In this document: piece by piece, positions 7,367 through 16,520 of the stretch
Position numbering within the stretch: position 1 is the stretch's first letter
Layout: every line of letters begins with the position of its first letter
Origin: a virus
DNA length: 42,557 nt
Strand: one strand, 5' to 3'
IMG/VR virus record: IMGVR_UViG_3300037193_000697
Span: 1 to 42,557 of that record
The notes under the pieces: generated by a model
Database searches by the model: none
Seen by the model: only the letters and a program-made list of their open reading frames with translations
What the model was told of the DNA's origin: nothing
Position numbers and translations under genes: made by a program

Positions 7367-9582
7367 CACACCTCCTCGGTCGCGGCATCCTCGGCGTCAG
7401 GGTCCTGACCACCGTTCGGAGCGGGTGACATGACCACTCCGATCGTCTCCCCTGTCGGCGTGGAGACGACGGTGATCGAGTCCAACTTCTGCCACTGAGA
7501 CACGGTGCGGCAGGTTGCTGACGAGCGTAGTGGCAGCCACACCCCGGGGATGAGTTGGTTGATCCCGAGTGTCACGTCCGGGTTCAGCGAAGCGTTGTCC
7601 GGTACTCGGACGACCAGCGGGGTCGGCCAGCGCCCGAGGATGTTCCTCCGCGCCTGCTGGGCGAGGGTGACCTCCAACTGCGCCCGAGCGGTGGGGGTCA
7701 GCGCCTCCGTGGGAGCCGAGGTCGCCTCGCCGTAGGCCGACGCGATCTGCTCGATGAACCCGTAATACTCGCCGGGGTCGTCCTCCTCCGCAGGGGTCGC
7801 GAGGCCGTAGACGCCGCTGTTGTTGGTGACCGCGAAGACGTTGGCGGTCTGCATCCCGTACTCGGTGACCACGGGCGGCTCGGAGAAGTCGCCGTCGCGC
7901 ATCTCGGGCAGCCTGCCGATCGCCCGGTGGGTGTCCCAGTAGATGATCCGGCGTCCCACCGTGGCGTAGTCCAGACCAGCGGTCGCAGCGAGGTCGTCGA
8001 CCTCCTCCCACGCGGTCTTGGAGAAGTCCGCGACGATGCGGGACTGACGCGCGTCGTCCGGCTGGCGCAGCAGCGTCAGGTAGGGCAGCACGTTGGGGTC
8101 GTTGGTCGCCAGCGCGTTCATCGTGATCCGCCCAGCGCGGTCCACGACGGTCGTCATCCCGATCTGCCTGCCGTTCACGATCCGGTAGGAGTCGTTGTAC
8201 CCCTGACGCATGATGCGGCGATAGACGTAGGCCATCACGTCCTTCGCCTCGATCTCCACGCTGTCGGTCTGATAGGTGATCCGCGTGACCGGCCCCTCCC
8301 ACACCCGCACCCCGTCGCGGAAGATGACGATCTCGTGCACCCACGAGCGGAGGTCGGCGAGGAGTTCGCAGCAGTCGTCCGCGAAGCCGACGACGTGGAT
8401 GATCGCGTTGGAGATGTCGTCGCGCTTGCGTCCCCACTGGACGCTCGCCAACGGCTTGATCTCACCGCGCCGCACCTTGCCGCCACGGTCGTAGACGAAC
8501 ACCCGGTAGTTGCCGCAGCCCAGCGAGCCGAGGGGCTCGGTCTGCACGTCCTCCACGTCGTCGAGTTCGATCGCGGAGCCCGGGGTGGGGACACCCCAGA
8601 AGTACGCCGACGGCGACCAGTCCGAGGGCAGCGACCCCGACGAGTCATAGGTCCGCATCTGCCACTCGTAGCGCACCCCGGCAGCGAAGGTTCCCTCAGG
8701 AAACTCCCAGAACCTCGACGTGCCCGGGGTGGTGGTGGTGCCGACGTGGACGGTCCACTCCGAGGTGCCGACAGCGCGGTACTGCAGGTCCGCCTTGACC
8801 TGCTGGTCACCGAACGAGGGGTCGCGGAACTTCCACTCGAACTCGGTGACCTCCCCTACGTCGACCGCCGAATCCTTGATCGGCGACAGCAGCAGCGGGT
8901 GGGCGGTGTTGCCGGTGACGAAGAACGACTGCCACAGGGTCCACGCGCCCCACGACCCCATCGCGTCCCGGGTGCGGATGCGGAACTCGTAGTAGGTGTT
9001 CGCGCGGAACGTGTCGACCGTGAAGGTGTGCTGGGCGATCGTCCGGTCCGGCAGGTAGGCCGAGCCGATCGGGCCGGGAGGGCGGTCGAGCAGCGCCTTG
9101 GTCCGGTACTGGATGTGGTAGCCGCGCTGGGAGTCGCCGTCCGGGTCGTGGTGCTTCCACGTGAACTTGATGAAGGTGCGCTCGGGGTACTGCGCGTTGG
9201 TGATCGGCGTGAGGATCGTCGGCGGGGTCGGGAAGCGGTTCGTCCAGAACCCCACCGTGGTCATGTTGGACAGCAGCCAGCGCCGGTCCTGCGTGCGCAG
9301 TTGCACGTAGTACCGGGTGTTGCGGCGCAGCCCGGTCAGGGTGGCGGTGGCGCGGCGGTTCTTCGGACCCCACGTGGAGAGCGCCTGCTTGCGGTTCTTG
9401 AACTGGGGGTTGTCGGCGTACCACACCACCAACCGGACGGTCCCGTTGTAGCCCTCGTCCGGGTCGTTGATGATCGCCGAGATGGGGATGGTGTCGGTCA
9501 TCAACCGCGTCGTGGTCAGGTTGCCCAGCGGCAACGTCCCGAGACGCGGAAGGGTGGGCGGGATCGGGCGGCGGTTTGCCAT
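7366..9582 (-). CDS. tail hub/baseplate protein with N-terminal FnIII repeats and Gp37-like C-terminus
   Basis: A 738-residue protein. Residues 20-330 contain three fibronectin-III-like repeats (Tyr/Trp-rich strands such as TRYYVQLRTQD, TYYEFRIRTRD, VRYEWQMRTYD). From about 350 to the end it matches the Siphovirus ReqiPepy6 Gp37-like tail hub family (YRVFVYDRGGKVRRGE, NAIIHVVGFADD, VEIEAKDVMAYVYRR). Such proteins form the ring joining the tail tube to the tip. It is flanked by the distal tail protein and the LamG protein, as expected for the tip module. The last residues are acidic. Confidence 0.88.
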   Translation of the reverse strand: MANRRPIPPTLPRLGTLPLGNLTTTRLMTDTIPISAIINDPDEGYNGTVRLVVWYADNPQFKNRKQALSTWGPKNRRATATLTGLRRNTRYYVQLRTQDRRWLLSNMTTVGFWTNRFPTPPTILTPITNAQYPERTFIKFTWKHHDPDGDSQRGYHIQYRTKALLDRPPGPIGSAYLPDRTIAQHTFTVDTFRANTYYEFRIRTRDAMGSWGAWTLWQSFFVTGNTAHPLLLSPIKDSAVDVGEVTEFEWKFRDPSFGDQQVKADLQYRAVGTSEWTVHVGTTTTPGTSRFWEFPEGTFAAGVRYEWQMRTYDSSGSLPSDWSPSAYFWGVPTPGSAIELDDVEDVQTEPLGSLGCGNYRVFVYDRGGKVRRGEIKPLASVQWGRKRDDISNAIIHVVGFADDCCELLADLRSWVHEIVIFRDGVRVWEGPVTRITYQTDSVEIEAKDVMAYVYRRIMRQGYNDSYRIVNGRQIGMTTVVDRAGRITMNALATNDPNVLPYLTLLRQPDDARQSRIVADFSKTAWEEVDDLAATAGLDYATVGRRIIYWDTHRAIGRLPEMRDGDFSEPPVVTEYGMQTANVFAVTNNSGVYGLATPAEEDDPGEYYGFIEQIASAYGEATSAPTEALTPTARAQLEVTLAQQARRNILGRWPTPLVVRVPDNASLNPDVTLGINQLIPGVWLPLRSSATCRTVSQWQKLDSITVVSTPTGETIGVVMSPAPNGGQDPDAEDAATEEV
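8690..8704. repeat. dispersed palindrome copy 4 (GTTCC-CTCA-GGAAAC)
   Basis: Arms of unequal T/A run length and a 4-nt spacer. Within the third FnIII repeat (EFPEGT). Confidence 0.65.
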
Positions 9583-9585
9583 GCG

Positions 9586-10890
9586 CTACACCGCCCGGGA
9601 GGTGAGGGAGAAGTCCACCCCAGCGGGGAGCGTGGCCCCGATCCGGGGCAGGTCCAGCGTCACGATGTACCCGATGCCGCAGGACAGGTGCGGCCACTCG
9701 AAGGGCGTCCCGTCGGTGGCGAACACCACCGAGTCCGCGCGGCGGCGCAGCCCGTTGCCGGACTCCACGTACACCTGCTCGGAGGAGGCGTCGAGCACCA
9801 GTGTCGAGGCGGCGGGGATGTAGGAGATCACGATGTCGCCGCAGTAGCCGCAGGGGTCGTCGTTCAGCACTCCGTCGCCGAACTGGTCGACGTAGAAGCG
9901 CACCCGCAGGTTCCGCACGTCGTCGTCGACAGGCGTGCGCACCGTGAGGGTGGGGGAGACCTCACCCCACAGCGGCACTCGTTCCTTCGGGATCGTGAAC
10001 AGGCGGCGGGTCCACGTCCGGGGGATGGTGGCGCAGGACAGGGTGATCGACGGCGGAGCGGGTGGCAGGATCACCGCAGGGCAGAGCGGGTCGGCGACCG
10101 GCTGGTAGGTGGGGGGCAGGCAGTCGACCTCGTTGTAGAGCAGCCCCGTGGTGTTGAGCACCGCGCCCTCGGGAGCGCCACCCACCCACGGGTCGGCGGT
10201 CTCGAACATGCCAGCCAGCACCGGGTCCTCTGCACCGAACACCCACGGGTCTCCGGCGACACAGGTGAACGTCGCCGTCCACACCGCGCCTCCGTCGCTC
10301 ATGTCGCGCTTGGCGGTGATCGTGGGGCCGGAGTTGAACACCACCCGGCGCAGCCCCCGCAGGTAGGGCGTCAGGCAGTCCTCGATGTGCTCGATCGGGT
10401 AGTAGGGGTCGACCACCGGCGAGGACGAGAGGAAGCACAGGTCGCTGCCCGCGCAGATGTTGGAGCCCCGGACCGAGCACGCCCCACCGAGGAGCGCCTG
10501 CTTCAGCCAGTCGTAGCCGTACTGGACGCCCGCCTCGGAGGCAGCCATCAGCGCGACGTTGAACACCACCGTCTTCGTCTGATGCCGGATGCGCCCCGCG
10601 ATACCCCCGTCCAATGTGGACTCGACAGGGGTAGACGTGCGGGTGGAGTCGTCGACCCCGGTGATCTCCAACGGGTAGACCCCGAAGAAGGAGTAGGAGT
10701 CGAGGTTGGCGGGGTCAGTCCACGGCGCGTCGTCCTGCATGGGGGAGTTGTAGGTGTCGCCCAGCAGTACCGCCAGCGAGTCGTTCTCGAACGACGGACG
10801 GAACCACTGGGTGTCCCGGGCGTACCGCTCTGCCCGAGCGACGTTGATGATCTCCGTCCCCGCGTACTCGAAGTACCCGTCCCAAGCCAC
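9586..10890 (-). CDS. minor tail protein, distal-tail type
   Basis: A 434-residue protein directly downstream of the tape measure gene, where distal tail proteins normally sit. The start (MAWDGYFEYAGTEIINVARA) and a central Cys-rich segment (GACSVRGSNICAGSDLCF) are typical of the actinophage minor tail family in this slot. It uses a GTG start with AGGAGG 4 nt upstream, 8 nt after the tape measure stop. It probably forms the ring that closes the tail tube below the tape measure. The assignment rests on position and general sequence character. Confidence 0.82.
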   Translation of the reverse strand: MAWDGYFEYAGTEIINVARAERYARDTQWFRPSFENDSLAVLLGDTYNSPMQDDAPWTDPANLDSYSFFGVYPLEITGVDDSTRTSTPVESTLDGGIAGRIRHQTKTVVFNVALMAASEAGVQYGYDWLKQALLGGACSVRGSNICAGSDLCFLSSSPVVDPYYPIEHIEDCLTPYLRGLRRVVFNSGPTITAKRDMSDGGAVWTATFTCVAGDPWVFGAEDPVLAGMFETADPWVGGAPEGAVLNTTGLLYNEVDCLPPTYQPVADPLCPAVILPPAPPSITLSCATIPRTWTRRLFTIPKERVPLWGEVSPTLTVRTPVDDDVRNLRVRFYVDQFGDGVLNDDPCGYCGDIVISYIPAASTLVLDASSEQVYVESGNGLRRRADSVVFATDGTPFEWPHLSCGIGYIVTLDLPRIGATLPAGVDFSLTSRAV

Positions 10891-10898
10891 GATGCCTC

Positions 10899-13800
10899 CT
10901 AGTACGCCGTCGCCACGAGCCGACTGACAACCTCCGCCGCGACCGCCTTCGGGTCACTGTTCGGAGAGACGACGGTCATCCCGCCGACGTTGATCTGACG
11001 GCTCACCCCACCACCGCCACCGTCCGTGCCGATCGGGGAGAGGCCCTGTGCGATCGCGGACAGCCACCGCACAGCCGGGTCCACCTGCGACAGCGGGCGG
11101 TTGAGCGGCACGACCGCCTCCGGCCCCTCCTCGCCGATGATCCGGGCCTGCGCCCCAGCGAAGATGCCACCATCTGCCGTGAGCCCCGGAATCTTGCTGA
11201 ACCACCCCGGAGGTGACGGCCAGTCGATCTTCCCGATCTGAGTGATGAGCCACTCGACGGCACTGCTGATCCCGCCGATGGCCGAGCGCACCGCCTCGAT
11301 GCGCCCGAGCAGCGGGAAGAACGCAGCAGCAGCCCCGCCGATCCCCGGCAGGGAGAAGCCGTCGCGCCGGATGCCCGAGATCAAGTCGCGGACCCACCCG
11401 AGGCGGGTCCTGATCCGGTCCAGCCAGTTCAGCACCGTCGCTACGCCGGGGATGGTGAGCGGGTTGCGCCGCATCTCCTGAACCCGGGTCCTGACCCTCT
11501 CCACGCCCCGCTGGATGCGGTCCAGCCAGCCGACCACCGTGGACACGCCGGGGATCGTCAGGGGGTTGTCCCGGAACTTGCGGATGCGCTCCCTGATCTT
11601 GTCGACACGCTCGCCGACCTTCGAGAACGCCTTCAAGATGCCGGAGGTGTCGGGGGCGTTGAACTCGATCCCCTCCCACGCCTTCCCCACGCGCTCGAAC
11701 AGCCGGAAAACGCCGGAGAAGTCCGGGGGGTTCACGTCGAAGGTGAGACCCGGAACGTCCCAGTCCGAGAAGTCCGGGGCGTTGAACTCGATGTTCTTGA
11801 ACCAGTCGGAGACCTTCTGAACCTTCTCCTCGACCTTGCTGAACTCCTCGTTGATCTCACCGAGTTCCTTGGCGATGCTCTCGAAAGCCCACTCCATGAA
11901 CTCCAACGCCTCCTGCACCGACTTGCGGGAGAAGAAGTTGTCCAACTTGTCCAGAATCTCCCCGAGGGAGACGGCGGCATTGCCGAGGTCGATCGCGAAG
12001 TCCTCCGCGTCCTCCGCCCACTCCTTGATGGCGTCGGGGTGGTCTTCGAGCCACTTGTCCCAGCGGTCGAACGTCTTGCCGAGGCGCTCCAGCATCGAGT
12101 CGCCGCTCGGCTTCGACTGCCCGAAGATGGTGCCTAGCAGGCCGCTCAACTCGCCCAGCGTTATCCCGACCTGCTTGGCGGAGTCACCGGCGTCGTCGAA
12201 GAACTTCTTCATCTTCTTCTGGCCCTCAGGGGAGTTCGCGAAGGTCTCGAACTTCTTCGTCACCTTGTCGAGCCACTTCAGGAAGCGGTCGATCAGCGGA
12301 GTGGCTGCGAGGAACGCGCCACCGAGACCGCCACCCAACTGCCGGATGCTCCTGCCGAGGGTCTCCATCGCCCCGGGCAGCCACTTCGTCATCTCGTCGC
12401 GCCAGTTGCGGAAGCCGGGGCTGTCGAGCGAGTTGATGAAGTCGTCCATGATGTGACTCATCGCCTCGCCCACCCTGCGGGAGAGGGGGCGCATACCTTC
12501 GAGGACGCGGGCCAGCCGCCTCCCCTGCTCCTCGGTGTTGGCGAACATGTTCTTGGCGAGGGTGTCGCGGAGTCCTGACGCCGCCCTCCCTGCGGCCTTG
12601 AAGTCCCGGGTCACCTTGTCCTTCAGCACGCCCGCGAGACCGTTGAAGCCGATGACGGCAGCGCCGATGATCGCCGCCAGCGGCACCATCGCACCCGCGA
12701 CGGCGACGATAGCGCCGATCAGGCCGAACGCGATCGAGGACGAGATCGCGGTGATGACGCCGAGCAGCATCGAGAAGATCGAGACCACGGGGCCGATCGC
12801 GACGAACATGGTCACGAGAGCCACCGCGACTCCGGCGATGCTCTTCAGCAGCACCTTGCCGATGGTGAGGCCCGCCTCCATCGCCATCGCCCCGATGCTC
12901 GCGAAGAAGCCGGTGGCCTGCTTCCCGGCGCGCGCCACGTCGCCCACGAAGTTGCCGAACGACAGCACCAGTCGCGGCACCAGCCCGACGAGGTTGGTGA
13001 CGTTGCGGGCCATCGAGCCCATGAAGTTCAGGAAGTTGTTCCGCGACCCCCGGCCCACGCTCGCGCCGATGAGGTCGGCGAACCGCCCCCACCCACGGTT
13101 GAAGCGGGGGAGGAGTTCGTGCTGCTTGCGAATCTCGGTGGTGACATCGCGGAAGTGCTTCGCCTGAGCGCCCAACTCGCTGGACAGCGGGATCAGACTG
13201 CGGCGGGTGCGGTTGAGGCTGTCGTCCAACTTGACGAACTCGCGGTTGAGATTGCCGACGATCTGCCGAGTGGCCTTGTCGATCTTCCCCATCTCGTTGT
13301 AGAAGTCGCGCTCGAACTCCAGCCGCTCCCGGTGCGCACGCTCGGCACGCTCCTGATCCTCGGCGTACGCCTCGTCCTCGATCTTGCGGGAGAGGGCGTA
13401 CTCGGCGCGCTTCTGCTTCAGGCGGGCAGCAGCAGCGGCCTTCTGGCGCTCCAACTCCTGCCGGTCCCGCTTCGCGTTCTCGGCGTACGCCTCGTCCTCC
13501 AACTTGTCGAGGGTCGCCTGAAACGCCTTCTCGTCGCGGATGATGTCGTCGTACGCCCGCTGAATCTGCGCCTGCAAGGTCTGCGTCATGTCGGGCAGCC
13601 GACCAGTACGGGCGAACCCGTCGACCACGTTCTTCGCTACCCGCTCACCGATCTCCTTAGCGCGGTCCTGAATCTCGGTGTCCATCCCCGCACGGCGGAG
13701 ACCCCCGGTGACCTGATTGGCGATGTTGCGCTCGAAGCCCCGGCCCAGCAGTTCCCGGTCTGCGCTGATCGCGCCGAACGCCTTCTCGACCGAGCGGATG

Positions 13801-13991
13801 AGGCTCTTCTCGACCTCGCGGTTCTTCTTCGTCTCCTCAGAGAACCCCTCCGCGTACGCCTTGGCGTTCTGCTTGCCGCCGTCCGCGAAGTGATCGTCAG
13901 CGTCGACCAGTTGGTCCCTGACGCTGCGCCCGAAGTCGTCGCCGTCGGCGAGGATGCGGACGAACGCGGTGCCGATCCGCTCTCTAGCCAC
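10899..13991 (-). CDS. tail tape measure protein
   Basis: A 1,030-residue protein. Residues 40-290 are mostly charged helix with repeated DEAYAE segments; hydrophobic membrane-like helices lie at about 380-455; three tandem units of about 35 residues near 805-908 share NPLTIPGV..(W)LDRI; the C-terminus has the family motif GGIFAGAQARIIGEEGPEAV near 941-962. Length times about 1.5 A per residue suggests a tail near 150 nm. It starts with GTG, with GAGGAAGG upstream, overlapping the chaperone fusion gene by 8 nt. It fixes tail length and helps DNA entry. Confidence 0.95.
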   Translation of the reverse strand: MARERIGTAFVRILADGDDFGRSVRDQLVDADDHFADGGKQNAKAYAEGFSEETKKNREVEKSLIRSVEKAFGAISADRELLGRGFERNIANQVTGGLRRAGMDTEIQDRAKEIGERVAKNVVDGFARTGRLPDMTQTLQAQIQRAYDDIIRDEKAFQATLDKLEDEAYAENAKRDRQELERQKAAAAARLKQKRAEYALSRKIEDEAYAEDQERAERAHRERLEFERDFYNEMGKIDKATRQIVGNLNREFVKLDDSLNRTRRSLIPLSSELGAQAKHFRDVTTEIRKQHELLPRFNRGWGRFADLIGASVGRGSRNNFLNFMGSMARNVTNLVGLVPRLVLSFGNFVGDVARAGKQATGFFASIGAMAMEAGLTIGKVLLKSIAGVAVALVTMFVAIGPVVSIFSMLLGVITAISSSIAFGLIGAIVAVAGAMVPLAAIIGAAVIGFNGLAGVLKDKVTRDFKAAGRAASGLRDTLAKNMFANTEEQGRRLARVLEGMRPLSRRVGEAMSHIMDDFINSLDSPGFRNWRDEMTKWLPGAMETLGRSIRQLGGGLGGAFLAATPLIDRFLKWLDKVTKKFETFANSPEGQKKMKKFFDDAGDSAKQVGITLGELSGLLGTIFGQSKPSGDSMLERLGKTFDRWDKWLEDHPDAIKEWAEDAEDFAIDLGNAAVSLGEILDKLDNFFSRKSVQEALEFMEWAFESIAKELGEINEEFSKVEEKVQKVSDWFKNIEFNAPDFSDWDVPGLTFDVNPPDFSGVFRLFERVGKAWEGIEFNAPDTSGILKAFSKVGERVDKIRERIRKFRDNPLTIPGVSTVVGWLDRIQRGVERVRTRVQEMRRNPLTIPGVATVLNWLDRIRTRLGWVRDLISGIRRDGFSLPGIGGAAAAFFPLLGRIEAVRSAIGGISSAVEWLITQIGKIDWPSPPGWFSKIPGLTADGGIFAGAQARIIGEEGPEAVVPLNRPLSQVDPAVRWLSAIAQGLSPIGTDGGGGGVSRQINVGGMTVVSPNSDPKAVAAEVVSRLVATAY

Positions 13992-14591
13992 CTTGTGCCT
14001 TCCTCGCCTGCTCGATCTGCATCATCTGCATGAACGCCGCACCCTCGGCCTCCAACTCGGACTCCGTGGGCTTCGCGGGCTTCTCGCCCGGGAGTGGTGC
14101 TGAGAGCATCATCTCCCAGTCCTCCACCTTCTCGGGGTCAATACGGTCGAGACACCACTTGTAGACGCAGTTCAGGAACCGATGGGGAGGGAGTCGGATG
14201 AGGTCGACGGCGATGTAGTCGGCGTCGAGTTCTGCCCAGCGCTCTGCGGCGACCGCGTAGAGACGGAGGGCGACTCGGTAGGGCGGCCAGTCCACTCCTC
14301 GATCATCCACATCATGATCTGCTCAACCTCCTCCAACCCGAACGGGTCTTGGCGGTCCAGCAGACGGTCCACGATGTAGTGGTGCGAGGGCTCGTCCATC
14401 ACCTCGACGAAGAAGTCGATGATCCCGGCGACCTTGGTGTGCTGGCTGGTGTGCCTGCCGGTGGAGGCCATGAGCATCGCCAACTGCCCGTCCTTGGGCT
14501 TGAAGCACTTCAGGTCAACGCCGTCGACCTTGAACTCCATGAGGGAGGTATCTTCCTCGACCTCCCGTACTGCGGTAGTGAACTCCTTCAC
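13984..14591 (-). CDS. tail assembly chaperone, frameshift-extended form
   Basis: A second open frame (13984-14310 and slightly upstream) lies in the -1 frame relative to the first chaperone and has no ribosome site of its own. Phages normally produce the long chaperone by programmed -1 frameshifting here. The extension reads YRVALRLYAVAAERWAELDA and onward, with G/C third positions and helical character, while the short form becomes Ser/Thr/Pro-rich, so the shift should fall early in the overlap. I see no canonical X_XXY_YYZ heptamer. The best single-tRNA slip is Pro CCT to CCC at 14282-14280, giving about 202 residues. The exact site is uncertain. Confidence 0.75.
14172..14591 (-). CDS. tail assembly chaperone, short form
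   Basis: A 139-residue protein starting at GTG with AAGGAG 5 nt upstream. Residues 1-105 (MKEFTTAVREVEEDTSLMEF through MMWMIEEWTGRPT) have the usual G-type pattern: a beta-rich start, then helices ending in an EEW(S/T)GRPT-like motif. The remaining residues are low-complexity Ser/Thr/Pro, expected of terminal translation past a frameshift site. It lies directly upstream of the tape measure gene, whose product it would keep soluble during tube assembly. Confidence 0.88.
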   Translation of the reverse strand: MKEFTTAVREVEEDTSLMEFKVDGVDLKCFKPKDGQLAMLMASTGRHTSQHTKVAGIIDFFVEVMDEPSHHYIVDRLLDRQDPFGLEEVEQIMMWMIEEWTGRPTESPSVSTRSPQSAGQNSTPTTSPSTSSDSLPIGS

Positions 14592-14626
14592 CGCTGCTCC
14601 TTTCGTTGTAGGGACTCAACTCTAGG

Positions 14627-14632
14627 AGCATA
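14627..14632 (-). promoter_or_regulatory. possible -10 element for the tail operon
   Basis: Read leftward the sequence is TATGCT, about 35 nt before the chaperone start and just after a hairpin terminator. No good -35 element is seen 17-18 nt upstream, so this is a weak call based mainly on position. Confidence 0.25.
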
Positions 14633-14658
14633 GAAAGGTAGAGGCGCGCAAAGACAGT

Positions 14659-14673
14659 CCCCGCGTGGCGGGG
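14659..14673 (-). terminator. hairpin between connector genes and chaperones
   Basis: Perfect CCCCGC-GTG-GCGGGG stem-loop in the 101-bp gap after the connector gene. No T-tract follows. With the palindrome at 14680-14693 it forms a double hairpin that may attenuate transcription between the head and tail halves of the operon. Confidence 0.5.
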
Positions 14674-14679
14674 GAGTCG

Positions 14680-14693
14680 GTTCCCGAGGGAAC
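14680..14693. repeat. dispersed palindrome copy 5 (GTTCC-CGAG-GGAAC)
   Basis: Perfect arms and a 4-nt spacer. It overlaps the last base of the connector stop codon, so the hairpin begins as translation ends. Confidence 0.75.
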
Positions 14694-15205
14694 TAGACGC
14701 CGATCTTCTTGCGGTGCAGACCCCGGATCGAGGGGTGCTTCGCCGAGGTGATCCGCGCAGCGCGGTCGAGGAAGGCGTTGCGGCGCTGGCCCCTCACCAT
14801 CGAGCGCCACACGTACTCGCCGTCCGTCGGACCCTTCACGCCCTTCAACTGCATCCAGTAGATGCGCATCCCCTTCGGGTTGTGCGCCTGAATGTAGGGG
14901 CCGGTGCCGCGCACCACGAACGAGGCGTAGCGCACGCCGATGGTCAGGGTGTTCTGCAGTTGCCGCGTCCCGACGCGCCGAGTGTTCACCCGGATGCTCC
15001 GCTTCAGCGCACCAGCAGGGTCCTTCTTGGGGTCCTTCGGCCTCTTGTTGACCGGGGCCTGCGACTTCGCCGCCTTCTCGAAGTCACGCCCGAGTTGCCG
15101 GAACCACCGCTTGATGAGCCGACCCTCGCCGTACAACTCGACATCGTGGATCACGATCGCCCGGATGCGGCGGTCGAGGACGACGTAGGTGAAGTCGTTG
15201 GGCAT
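14693..15205 (-). CDS. head-tail connector/tail completion protein candidate
   Basis: A 170-residue, strongly basic protein (SQAPVNKRPKDPKKDPAGAL) starting MPNDFTYVVLDRR; the ATG overlaps the upstream stop as TGATG. The pattern of an alpha-helical start, a Lys/Pro insert at the position often occupied by PVxTGxL, then beta-strands (TLTIGVRYASFVVRGTGPYI) and a GMRIYW segment fits the HK97 gp10-like connector family, which has a YA..V..GT.P...PK-type core. Its place two genes before the chaperones supports this. A longer upstream frame is only a shadow of the neighbouring gene. Confidence 0.75.
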   Translation of the reverse strand: MPNDFTYVVLDRRIRAIVIHDVELYGEGRLIKRWFRQLGRDFEKAAKSQAPVNKRPKDPKKDPAGALKRSIRVNTRRVGTRQLQNTLTIGVRYASFVVRGTGPYIQAHNPKGMRIYWMQLKGVKGPTDGEYVWRSMVRGQRRNAFLDRAARITSAKHPSIRGLHRKKIGV

Positions 15206-15687
15206 CAGATCGCGAACTGGACGAGGAGTGTCCCGCCGACCAGCCCACCCTCCGGCCCGGTGGGCTCGTAGGACCCGACGATCATGTCCCGGCTGTCCGG
15301 CGCGCAACACTGCAGCGCCTTGAACATCGCCATCGAGTCCGCGATCTGCAACTCTGTGGCCGCGAGCATCTGCGCAGCGGTCGGCGGCATCCCGGCAGCG
15401 TTTCCCACAGGAACGCACCGGACGATCCCCACCTCGACCTCGAAGCCGAGACCGGCCCCGCAGTTTCCCGGGGTGATGTCGGGCTGGCCGATCGCCTTCG
15501 CCGGGTAGATGTTCACCAGCCGCACCCACGCCATGCCGCACTTCGTCTGGCAGTTCCCGGCGTAGTCACCGGCCACCGCCTCACCCGGGAGGACGCCGCA
15601 GAAGCACGGCTCGGGGAGTTCGTCGGCGGCGATCTGTGCGCACAGGCAGGTCGCGAGGGCCTGCAGCCGGTCCGCGATGATCCCCAT
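15205..15687 (-). CDS. head-tail joining protein candidate, Cys-rich
   Basis: A 160-residue protein starting MGIIADRLQALATCLCAQIA, with at least nine Cys residues (CLC, CFC, CQTKC, CC) and a beta-rich core. It sits between the adaptor (15688-16458) and the gp10-like gene, where actinophages place a neck or tail-terminator protein. Overlap with the next gene is 1 nt. High Cys content is shared by the adaptor and major tail protein here, so disulfides or metal sites may stabilise the neck. The exact neck role is inferred from order. Confidence 0.72.
   Translation of the reverse strand: MGIIADRLQALATCLCAQIAADELPEPCFCGVLPGEAVAGDYAGNCQTKCGMAWVRLVNIYPAKAIGQPDITPGNCGAGLGFEVEVGIVRCVPVGNAAGMPPTAAQMLAATELQIADSMAMFKALQCCAPDSRDMIVGSYEPTGPEGGLVGGTLLVQFAI
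15400..15414. repeat. dispersed palindrome copy 6 (GTTTCC-CACA-GGAAC)
   Basis: Spacer of 4 nt, inside the neck gene (encodes VPVGN). Confidence 0.65.
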
Positions 15688-16458
15688 CTACCGCACCACC
15701 CGGGGGGAGCGTAGGTCAGGCGTCCAGACCTTGCTGCCCTGCGTCATCCCCTTCGGGTTCCACAGGCTGATGAACGAGTCCACCTCGCGGATGCCGGTGA
15801 AGCCGTCAGGGAACGCGCCGGAGTTGATCTCCATCGTGATGCCCTGCCGGGAGATGACGCTGACGTTGGAGGGGAGACGGCACTCGTTGGGGTTGGTGCA
15901 CGCCTTCGCGTACTCCACCGCCAGCACCCCGGCGACGTAGGAGGCGGCGGCGTCCACCGGGTAGGTGTTGAGGTAGGTCACCGAGAACGTCCCGATGGCG
16001 GTGTCGGGCTTGGTGAGGTCTTGGCAGGTCGGCCACGGGCACTCCCCAGCGCCAGTCCAGACCAGCCGGTCGCCGTCCACCCGGTAGTCGGTGGCCGCGA
16101 CGATGGCACCGTCGATCTTCACCTCCTCCACCTGCGTGACCGGCGAGGGGAGCGCGACCTCGCACAGCGCAGCGCAGGAGCAGTCGGTGGTGCAGCCGCA
16201 GGAGTTCACCCAGAACCCCGCGAGGCCGATGTGGGGCTGGAACCCCTGCGAGTAGTAGTACGGGATCGGAGAGCCCGCCGCGCAGCCCCTCTTGCACGGG
16301 CGCACCGTGATCGCGCACCCACCGACGCGGTACGCGGTCAGACGACGCAGGGTTGAGATCGCCAGCGCCTCTGACCGCGTACGCACCTCAACGGGAACGT
16401 CGGTCTCGTACTCGGGCCAGCACGATGTGTCCACCGGCCAGCACATCTGATCTGCCAC
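15688..16458 (-). CDS. head-to-tail adaptor
   Basis: A 256-residue protein with many Cys residues (PCKRGC, NSCGCTTDCSCAALC). The helical C-terminal part (YVAGVLAVEYAKAC through EVDSFISLWNPKG) matches the actinophage head-tail adaptor pattern, in which a gp6-like helical bundle ends with a FI..WNP-type motif. It starts with GTG, with AGGAGG 7 nt upstream. The 62-bp gap before it shows only this ribosome site. It would dock onto the portal to start the neck. Confidence 0.78.
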   Translation of the reverse strand: MADQMCWPVDTSCWPEYETDVPVEVRTRSEALAISTLRRLTAYRVGGCAITVRPCKRGCAAGSPIPYYYSQGFQPHIGLAGFWVNSCGCTTDCSCAALCEVALPSPVTQVEEVKIDGAIVAATDYRVDGDRLVWTGAGECPWPTCQDLTKPDTAIGTFSVTYLNTYPVDAAASYVAGVLAVEYAKACTNPNECRLPSNVSVISRQGITMEINSGAFPDGFTGIREVDSFISLWNPKGMTQGSKVWTPDLRSPRVVR

Positions 16459-16520
16459 GGTCAGTCCTCCTGTCGACTACTCCCGAGGATAGGCCGTGGA
16501 GTGGATGGGATGCCCTCAGA

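Noticed and set aside
7555-10902. A forward open frame of 1,115 codons opposite the tail genes
   Set aside because: It is rich in Arg, Val, Asp and Gly without domain pattern or ribosome site, and is the expected antisense shadow of GC-rich genes with strong third-position bias.
15206-15541. N-terminal extension of the 170-residue connector gene
   Set aside because: The extension is the shadow of the neck gene in another frame, and the TGATG overlap at 15205 marks the start.
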